Assembly: GCA_037954325.1 (NCBI GenBank) | Contig: JBBMNZ010000015.1 | Span: forward strand, 16,920,001-16,984,000 | Reading direction: 5' to 3' | DNA from: Fistularia commersonii | Taxonomy: Eukaryota > Chordata > Actinopteri > Syngnathiformes > Fistulariidae | Length of the DNA: 64,000 bases | Shown here: positions 56,505 through 64,000 of the stretch, one piece after another | How positions within the stretch are numbered: the first letter of the stretch is position 1 | Layout of the letters: every line of letters begins with the position of its first letter | The notes under the pieces: generated by a model | The model's input: only the letters and a program-made list of their open reading frames with translations | Database searches by the model: none | What the model was told of the DNA's origin: nothing | Program-made: the position numbers and the translations under genes

Positions 56505-56870
56505 CTTCGCCAACCCTATTCTCTGGATGCTCCTCTCTCACACCAACTAACTTCATCCTCTCTCACTACGTCCATCGATCTTCTCTTTGGTCCTTCTCAA
56601 GACCTCCAATTCCAGCATCCGTCTACCAATATATTCCCTCTCCCTCCTCTGTCCAAAACCGAACCATCTCAGTCTGGCTTCTCTGACCTTCTCTCCAAAA
56701 CATCTACCATGTGCCGTCCCTCCGATGGACTCATTCCTGAGAACCTCGACATCTCCATCTCTGCGACCTCCAGCTCTGCTTTCTGTCTTTTCAACATTGT
56801 TACTGTTTCCAGGCCACACAGCATCGCTGGTCTCGCGACTTTCTTGTCCCTCTATCTCATTGTACCCCTG
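56505..56870 (-). pseudogene. RTE-like LINE fragment
   Basis: Minus strand reads RNESIGGTAHGRCFGEKVRE, ARLRWFGFGQRREREYIGRR and MLELEVL, then the GKPKEK-type block is interrupted. It ends with CAACCCTATTCTCTGG, the usual start of the 3' region. Dead, 5' truncated. Confidence 0.75.
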
Positions 56871-57129
56871 ACACTTTTTTCTATCTGAGCTTTTAGTAAT
56901 AGTAAGGTCTTGTTGCATCACCCAACTAGCAGTAATTACTTTTTTTTTCTATTTATTGTCAATTTATGGATTCAGTTCTTCACACATTCCCATCTATTTG
57001 ACATTAATCGGGGTAAACTCAGAACCGATCGATTGCTTCGGCCGTCAGAACTCGAGTTCGAAGGCACCGCAAGGGGCATCGGGTATTTGAAGCAAATCAT
57101 GCCGTCGCGCCTCGAAAATCTCCGATTCC

Positions 57130-57300
57130 ATTGATAAACTATGAAATAAAGCGAGACATTCTGCTCCCCCGGCTCTTGTCGTTGTTTCCTTCCAATTCCA
57201 TTATTTAAAGAGCCTCCGCCTTCAAGAACTTAAAAGATTTACGCGACCTCTCAGGTTTTGTGCAGGATTTCACCTTTTAGCTGATCCCCGCTTCTTGCGC
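57130..57300. promoter_or_regulatory. Candidate conserved non-coding element
   Basis: CATTGATAAACTATGAAATA, CCTTCCAATTCCATTATTTA and GCAGGATTTCACCTTTTAGC in unique sequence. No frame or repeat recognised. Confidence 0.22.
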
Positions 57301-57479
57301 CGGCAGGTTTAATGGAAAATTCTAGGGTTGCAGCTCGAGGCGCTGCTGTAGTAGCGGAGTGTAGCTAGCACGCTAACACCGGAAAGTACTCAGGTTTGCC
57401 ATATGTGTCACACACAAGATCACACTTGGATGAGTGTTTACAACCCCTGATGTTAAAGCAGGCGGACCGAAGCCACGAT

Positions 57480-57481
<2 letters not shown>

Positions 57482-57520
<39 letters not shown>
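57482..57520. repeat. (CA)n microsatellite
   Basis: About 19 CA units, the longest perfect CA run here. Confidence 0.97.
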
Positions 57521-57523
<3 letters not shown>

Positions 57524-57798
57524 TTCCATTAGCTCCCAGGAGTAGCAGGACTTCCCGTGGGAAAGTGTCTGCAGCGCTAAGAAGCCCCAGGACTTCACCG
57601 TTCTCCTTCCCATGTGGGACGGATGTGCCAAATCACCTTTTCTGCCTTGGATACTTGCATACCCCCCCCCCCCCCCAAAAAAAAAAATGGAGCATGAAAA
57701 TCAATTTCTCCTTCACCTCCTCAGCCGTAACCTCGTACTCTTCCACTCTCTTCACCCTCGGGTGGATTGTTTTAATGTAATCGTTTTGCGCGCCATGT

Positions 57799-58836
57799 GT
57801 ATCGTAAATTTCAGACTGTAAGGCGCACCTTTATATAGGCCGCACTTGCTTATTTTTAAAAAGAAAAAAGGAATCGTATACAAGCGGCAGGTGTCGCAGT
57901 TGAAACATGAGATGTTAATGACGGAAAGATTTTTTTTTTTTTAAACTTTTGTTCAATAAATGATGGTAACATCTAGAGGAGGGGTGTCAAACGTACGGCC
58001 CGCGGGCTTCAACTGGCCCGCCAGGGGGTCCAATCAGGCCCTCGGATTTTTTTTTATCTAAAATTTAAAAGAAAAATACATAAATTCATGAACTACTTTT
58101 TTTAAAATAAAAATTTTGTTCCTATAGTGGCTACTTGGGCCGCACTGTTTTAGTCACTGGTAGCGACACGGCACAACACTATGCGACTCACAACTTACAC
58201 CAGATGGCAACAATACGGCTTTCGGGTCCGTAAATAGCATTTTGTCCTCCAAGAAAAATAGACCACTTCTTATTTGTTGGTTGAGGTTCGTAAGTTTTTT
58301 AAAGGAGCGGTTCATTGCATAGAAATATTTTTTATCATTTACCTGTTCTACTTTACTCTGAAACAAATGAATACTTTGGACTTAGTGTTACTTCTTGGTA
58401 TTTCCACTAGGATTTTACTGGTCCGGCCCGTTTGACATCAAATTTGGCGTTTGACGCCCCTGATCTACAACTACCGCGACACAACGCAATTCCTTTTTTT
58501 CAGGTCAGAACTTACGTGCAGCAGCTCTATTTCCTTCTTGGACAGCCAGACTGATCGCTTTCAACTCGAAAGCCTCAACTAATTCATTTCTCTGCATCTT
58601 TTTTCATGATAGGGGTGTGCGCAAAAAGCACAAAATGGCCGATCTTATGAATTATCGTAAATGCAAGTGGCTTTGTCTACTGTGATGGCGTCGGTGGAAG
58701 GAAGCTAGCGTAATAACCCTATAAAAATCTGTAAATTAGCCGCGGCGCTGTAAAAGCCGCAGTTCTCAAAGCATGTGGGAAAAAAAAAAATGTTTTAAAA
58801 CACTCGTAAAAGGCTTAGATTCCAGAAGTTACAGTA
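57799..58836. mobile_element. Tigger-like element interrupted by a hAT
   Basis: Left end TATCGTAAATTTCAGACTGT, right end reversed TACTGTAACTTCTGGAATCT, with AAGGCGCACC just inside the left end. Removing the nested hAT (57979-58462) leaves about 550 bp. No transposase seen. Confidence 0.6.
57979..58462. mobile_element. hAT non-autonomous element, 484 bp, with target duplication
   Basis: Ends GAGGGGTGTCAAACG and CGTTTGACGCCCCTG; flanks ATCTAGAG (57971-57978) and ATCTACAA (58463-58470) agree at 6 of 8 positions. The left flank fits the nTCTAGAn preference of hAT elements. The interior matches 46558-47212 inverted. Confidence 0.8.
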
Positions 58837-59364
58837 ATTATTTGATTGCAGATGTGCACATTTGGTGCTCCTTAACGTGTTCTGCGCCAAGCTGCATCCT
58901 CGGGTGTGTGTTTTGGAGGCTATCGCTTGTGCGTGGGAAGCGAGCGAGGTCTGTCGCGTAGCGTTAGCGCCCCGCGGGCTTCTCCGTACACGACATCGGG
59001 ACGGCGAAAGTGAGAAGACAAGAGCGAGGAGGATGAAAAGGAGCAAACGGCGCGGGGGTTCGTGATGCTTTCGGTGGCAGATCTAGATGTAGGTCAGCGT
59101 TTTAGCGCCGCGAAGGCGACGGCTGGTGAGATCGCAACATGAGAGCAAACCCACAGTCTTCTTCGGTCTGTGTCAAACATATGATGTGACTCATCCTTAG
59201 CTTCTTCGTGCGAGAAGCGAACTCGGTTGGATCTGACCTCCCGCTTTGGATTTGCTTTTCGGTGTAGTTTTCTCGTTGCGACCTCAGAGTTGTTCAGCAA
59301 ACGTCGGTTACAGCTGCATTTGTTGCTGTCGGTCAACTGATAGCACGTCCTGCTAACCGTCCTG

Positions 59365-60465
59365 CTACATCGGACGATCGACAAGCCGGGTCTTTCGACA
59401 AACATGCTTCATTTGTTAGCGCGTCTTGCTAACAGTCAACGACGAGCTGAATGACAAACCCTACAAACCAAGTATGAGTTGAGGCCATTGGAGGCCAGAT
59501 GATGAAAGGGCTCCTCTTCATCAGGTCATCTGCTGAAGCTGGTCCTGGTAGTTACCACTGCGGTCCGCAGATGATCTTCCAAGGTGGACCTGATGGTGAA
59601 GTAGATGCACGTAGCCTACATGTGATTGTGTCAGGGTTGAGCTGAAAGGTGGTGAAATGGTGAAAATGATAAGTCATACTTGCATCTTCTTCTTCCGGAC
59701 GCTCCCTTCAGGGGCCACCATGAATCAGTTTCCACCAAATAACCCCCTCCTTCCTGTCTAGACCTCCTGCCTGGGAGTTCCAACATCAGCATCCATCTAC
59801 CCAGATCCCCATCACAGTCCTCACGTGTCCAAACCATTTCAGTCCGACTTTATTCCCAGAACATCTACCGAGTGCTGACCGGCGATGCTGTATGCTCTAC
59901 AAACAGTGACGATGCTGAAAAGACAGAAGGCAGAACTAGAGGTTGCAGAGATGAAGATGCTGAGGTTCTCTTTGGGAGCGACCAGGATGGAGGGGATCAG
60001 GAATGAGTCCGTCAGAGGGACGACGCATGGTAGATGTTTTGGAGAGAAGGTCAGAGAAGCTAGACTGAGATGGTTGGGTCATGGACAGAGGAGGGAGGGT
60101 GACTATAGTGGTGGACGGATGCTGGAATTGGAGGTCTACAGGAAGACCTAAGAGAAGATCGATGGACGTAGTGAGAGAGGATATGAAGGTAGTTGGTGTG
60201 CAAGAGGAGGATCCAGAGAATATTGTTAGATGGAGAGGGTGGATTTGCTGTGGCGACCCTGATGGGAAAAACCCAAAGGAAAAGATCATCTACCAAGTGC
60301 CGTCCCTCTGATGGGCTTCTTCCTGATCCTATCTGTCCTCCTCACTCCCAAAGAGAACCTAAACACCTTCATCTCCTGCCTTCTCCTCAAAGTCGGTGTC
60401 TCAAAGTCATACTTGTACACTTGCGCAGAAATGTGCAGTACTTCTGCAAAAGCCGTGTATTTTAT
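59365..60465 (-). repeat. 1.1-kb RTE mosaic, copy 2 of the inverted pair
   Basis: Reverse complement of 42470-43565: ATCGGACGATCGACAAGCC, GCTCCTCTTCATCAGGTCAT, AGGTGGACCTGATGGTGAAG, GCATCTTCTTCTTCCGGACG, then the + strand LINE piece and ACACTTGCGCAGAAATGTGC at the far end. Confidence 0.85.
59935..60311 (+). pseudogene. RTE-like LINE reverse-transcriptase C-terminus within the mosaic
   Basis: Frames read MEGIRNESVRGTTHGRCFGE, KVREARLRWLGHGQRREGDY, then after a shift GRPKRRSMDVVREDMKVVGV and EEDPENIVRWRGWICCGDPD, and the 3' motif GGGAAAAACCCAAAGGAAAA. The matching antisense block in the other copy is 42645-43030. One frameshift and no 5' domain, so inactive. Confidence 0.75.
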
Positions 60466-60779
60466 CGTCTTCCTTTACATCCCACCATCTGAACACAACT
60501 TCTTTGTGAATTTGAAGCGTCTCGCCGACTTCCTTTGACCTCCACCTGCGGTTAAACCTCGCGTTCTTTGCGTGAAGAGATAAGAACCTCGACTCCCCCC
60601 TTTCTCTGGATGAGTTCCGCCAGACTTTTCCCCCCGCCGGCGCAAATCTGAGCGAATGCGTGTCCAAGGGAGACTCCGTTTCCATGGATGCTAACGCATT
60701 CGCTGGCACATCTGAGTCCGATTGTCTTTGTTTATAACCCGCCGCTGTCAAATGAGACGGGAGTTTGTTGTTTTTTGTT

Positions 60780-61100
60780 TTGTTTTTTTTTTCCTCAGGA
60801 ACTGCCAAATTTGGCTAAATCCAGCGGGATACAGGAGCACATTCTGGCTGGCAGGCGTCGTAAGCCATGAGGTGACATGATTATATACACAGCGGGGTTG
60901 TGTGGAGGGGATATGGGCCCTGCGCGCTGAAGGGAGCAGCAGAATATAAACAATGGTTGGGTGGCCCGGCCTCGGCTCTTACTGTGGCCTTTTTAGTCCC
61001 TAAGCTCTCACGGTATGTGACTGGCTTTTTCAAAGGTCCAGAACACGGCGTCGCTCAGCTGAAACCGCCGGCTGCGCTGCCAAACCCCGGCCTTATTTGC
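60780..61100. promoter_or_regulatory. Candidate conserved non-coding element
   Basis: AACTGCCAAATTTGGCTAAA contains the palindrome GCCAAATTTGGC (NFI-like half sites); AGAATATAAACAATGG (SOX-like) and GCCATGAGGTGACATGATTA follow. Repeat-free. Confidence 0.22.
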
Positions 61101-62284
61101 ACGGGGATTTATTCGACGGAACGTATTGTTGTTGATCCAAATCCCGCGTGCTAGCGGAGGAGCGACGTATCCCGATGGGGTCGGCGAAAAAAAAAAACAG
61201 ACTTAAGCGACAAAACAAACAACTTAGAAGCGTAGCTCGGGCTGCGGCGCCATCTTAAATTTCAGTCGATAGCGTTAGCTAAATGCTATGTGATTTACGG
61301 AACGGCGTTGGACTCGCTTGCCCTTCGACGCTTCAGTAACTCGAACCCATTTCGGTCCGCGCGCTAACCAGCTGTCGAATTACGCGGTAGTATCACCGGG
61401 GCCGCGACATAAACTTTATTATACGTCTTTAAGGATCTCTTCCCGAGACGGTAGCCATTATTCACGCCATCAATTTTAAAGCGCTACGGATATTTTCGAC
61501 TTCGAGTTCAAGTGCTGAGTTTTTCCATCGGGCTGTTTTTATCGCGGGCCTCCGGAGCGAATCCTGTAATCGCTGATGACATTTAACATTCCTTCTACAT
61601 CTCTTTTTTCCAATCCATTCTGGTTATTTAGATATATTTTTGAAATGTACATTACCAACTGAGGATTAAGTAACAAAACAAACAACTTGGAAGCGTAGCC
61701 ATCTTAAATTCCAGTCGATACCGTTAGCCAAATGCTATGTGATCAAGAGTGGTTAGCACTAGCGCCTCAAGCTAAGAAGGTCCCTGGTTGGATCTCCATG
61801 TTCTCCCGTGTCTTGGTATCAATGATAAGTTTTTTTCATTAGACCTTCCTGATCTTATTTTGAAAAACGACTGTTTTAAAGCCTTCGCTTTACTGCTACA
61901 CTTAACTCCATCGCGCTGTTTCACCCTTCAGCTAACCCTTGAAAATAAAAGTCTCCGGAGAGCTTTTTCGGGAGGAAACGAGCGGACGATGAGGCCGCAG
62001 AAGCGTCGCGACAAAAAGAAAGCAGCATTTTAAAGAAAATATCCAAGTTACGGGTTCATCACAACAGGTGATGCACAAACTCTGCGCCCGCGATGCATTA
62101 TTCGCAGTAAACGGCTTGCTAATGAAGCTAAGCTAACCGCTCCATGGAAGTATTTCATGCATAAAACTGGTACCTGGTTGGGGACGGCTGTACTAGGGTT
62201 TCCAGAAACATGCAGGAGATCCTAAATAGTTCTGTGAATGAGGACAAATGGTTGAACGTCTCTAAATGTGGCTTCGGGATTGAC

Positions 62285-62380
62285 CAATCCGGGGCGAGCC
62301 AACACCGTCCAATGACAGCTAGCATTGGCTCCAGCACCAGGGTGTAAGATAATGAATGAAGGAATGAATGAATGAATGAA
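62285..62380 (-). repeat. Teleost SINE/LINE-tail fragment with (AATG)n end
   Basis: CCAATGACAGCTAGCATTGG, CTCCAGCACCAGGGTGTAAG and (AATG)n, parallel to 47220-47350. Confidence 0.5.
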
Positions 62381-62742
62381 CGTGGCAAACCAAGAAGTGC
62401 ACAAATTTGCTTTATTTCTGTTGTTTTTCTGCGCCTGACATTTGACCAGCCCTTGATTCATGTCAACGGGAAAGTCAGTTCTGATGGTTAAAGGTTAAAG
62501 GTCATGGTGTCGGGTTGAAAACGTGAAACTGCTAATGCCTTTCGGACGTTTTGTATCTAAATGGGAATGGATTTAGCGATGAAGTAAATACTGATTGTTG
62601 TGACGATTATCCGAGCGATGCAAAAATTGGACTTCCTTCTGAGATGTTGCAACATGCAGGACCTGCAGCTGTTGAGCGCTAATTCCATTTTCCAGAAATC
62701 GGTGTAGCTCCCAAACTTTCGACGCTTATTGTCATTGTTGTC

Positions 62743-63723
62743 GCTCAGTTGCTTTAGCATTAGCACAAGCTAACGCCAGTTAAATGATGGAGTTGCGCAT
62801 CCGGGCGGAACGCTGCCAGCATGCGCGACATAGCAATACCATATTTAACGATTCGTCGAGGCAGATCATTTGCCTGGAGTGATTTTAGTCATCGAATTAC
62901 TCGAGGAATCCGTCTTGAAAACATAAATGCTACGCCGCGCTAACTTAGCTTCTATTGTATTTATGGCATTTTCAAAAATGTCCGTTGGAAACATCACTGT
63001 ATAAAATGTTGACCTTAGCAGCGCGGCTAACGGGCTCATCGCGATGTACGTCGGGTCTCCCTCTTTTTTTACTTTCTGTATATTTTTATCGTTCTAAAAT
63101 GAGCCTCAACCATCGGATCAAGGCTGAAGAGCCGAGCTGCGAGTACGCCAGGCTGCGATTCTCTGAAGTGTGAACTCCAGGTAGCTAACAATGATCCTTT
63201 GTGAAGCGCCGGTAAATATTTTAACCGCGTCTATTGGTTACGCTCAGTTGCTTTTGCATTAGCACAAGCTAATGCCAGTTAAATGATGGCGTTGCCTATC
63301 TGGGCGGAACGCTATCCACATGCGCGACATAACAATACCATATTTAACAATTCTTCGAGCCAGATAATTTGCACGGAGTGATTTTAGTCATCGAATTACT
63401 CGAGGAATCCATCTTGAAAACATAAATGCTACGCCACATCAACTTAGCTTCTATTGTATTTTTGGCATTTTCAAAAATGTCCGTTGGAAACATCACTGTA
63501 CAAGATGTTGACCTTAGCAGCGCGGCTAACGGGCTCATCGCGATGTACGTCGGGTCTCCCTCTTTTTTTACTTTCTGTATATTTTTATCGTTCTAAAATG
63601 AGCCTCAACCATCGGATCAAGGCTGAAGAGCCGAGCTGCGAGTACGCCAGGCTGCGATTCTCTGAAGTGTGAACTCCAGGTAGCTAACAATGATCCTTTG
63701 TGAAGCGCCGGTAAATATTTTAA
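62743..63723 (+). repeat. Tandem duplication, 499-bp period
   Basis: Copies 62743-63224 and 63242-63723 are separated by 17 bp (CCGCGTCTATTGGTTAC). The first 200 bp differ at scattered sites; the last 270 bp (from GGCATTTTCAAAAATGTCCG) are almost identical. Each holds a 72-codon open frame ending NHRIKAEEPSCEYARLRFSE, but this is not a protein I recognise and the match merely follows from the duplication. Possibly a transposon fragment. Confidence 0.9.
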
Positions 63724-64000
63724 GCTACATCCTGACGGCGCGGGGAGCCGAAGCACAACCCGATCCGGAGTTAACCGCATTTGACAAGCGTTTTGGACGC
63801 GCATTTGTTCGGCTGTCGGAGTTTATTTGGCTCGTGGGAACGCCGCGCCTCCGGGGCGAGACCGAAATCAGGAGCCGCTATCTGAAGAAATAATAAAGCA
63901 GACAGCGTTGCTACACAAAGGGCACGGAGAGGCGGGATGGAAATAGATACGGAAAAGGGGGTTAAACAAGGTCGAAGCGAGGGCGCTAAGCGGTGCGCGG

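Larger units (their letters stand above)
24998..64000 (+). other. Presumed downstream AUTS2-like intron
   Basis: No second exon was recognised in the remaining 39 kb; the serine/acidic segment expected in the next AUTS2 exons was looked for and not found. Unassigned parts where I see nothing clear: 25005-25300, 26960-27240, 29940-30340, 30710-31630, 31900-32320, 32730-34280, 34870-36480, 38400-40060, 41210-42040, 43570-44470, 45380-45780, 46140-46440, 47360-48060, 48660-49890, 50920-51460, 53750-54040, 55500-56230, 56880-57130, 58840-59360, 61170-62280 and 63730-64000. Intron status is inferred. Confidence 0.45.

Noticed and set aside
62955..63672. Duplicated 72-codon frame as a tandem gene pair
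   Set aside because: The frame is conserved only because the DNA is duplicated almost identically; no homology or start context.

Overview
This is vertebrate genomic DNA, most likely from a ray-finned (percomorph) fish. It has no operons, ribosome binding sites or long intact reading frames. CA/GT/ATTT microsatellites are abundant, and the transposon remnants are typical of teleosts: L2-, RTE- and Dong/R4-like LINEs, hAT elements, and Tigger/pogo-like DNA transposons with their deletion derivatives. A syngnathid or similar lineage is possible, but the sequence does not decide this.

Only one host coding exon is convincing: 24791-24997 on the + strand, 207 bp (69 codons), bounded by AG and GT with both ends in phase 0. 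Its peptide resembles an early exon of AUTS2 (autism susceptibility candidate 2, a chromatin and neurodevelopmental regulator). No other AUTS2 exon was recognised. The simplest reading is that bases 1-24790 are the intron before this exon and 24998-64000 the intron after it, which fits the very large 5' introns of this gene.

Layout. 0-5 kb: CA/TA tracts, a 70-bp-arm hairpin, a Tigger-like element, L2, Dong/R4-like and RTE LINE pieces. 5-24 kb: scattered MITEs; a 1-kb composite repeat present as two inverted copies (13.9-14.9 and 22.1-23.1 kb); a deletion-derivative pogo element with both ends of its transposase readable (16.1-17.0 kb); and a LINE split by a hAT element that itself contains an antisense LINE piece (18.8-20.3 kb). 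24.8-25.0 kb: the AUTS2-like exon. 25-38 kb: a direct repeat, a pogo element whose end has become a ~240-bp tandem array, a second copy of the hAT/LINE composite, RTE and LINE pieces, and a 0.8-kb minisatellite of ~14-bp units. 38-50 kb: AT-rich higher-order repeats, the first copy of a 1.1-kb RTE mosaic, a decayed hAT transposase, and tandem RTE 3' ends. 50-64 kb: MITE, SINE-like and RTE pieces, a hAT nested in a Tigger-like element, the inverted second copy of the RTE mosaic (59.4-60.5 kb), and a 499-bp-period tandem duplication at the right edge.

Several stretches are neither repeat-like nor coding (around 18.2, 21.0, 27.3, 29.5, 32.4, 41.1, 48.2, 54.8, 57.2 and 60.8 kb). They are rich in homeobox-like or other factor-like motifs and are candidate conserved non-coding elements. 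AUTS2 introns are known to host developmental enhancers, but no alignment could be run, so these calls are weak. I saw no clearly new biological system. The most unusual things are structural: mosaic repeats duplicated as units, in inverted or direct orientation, around one tiny exon.
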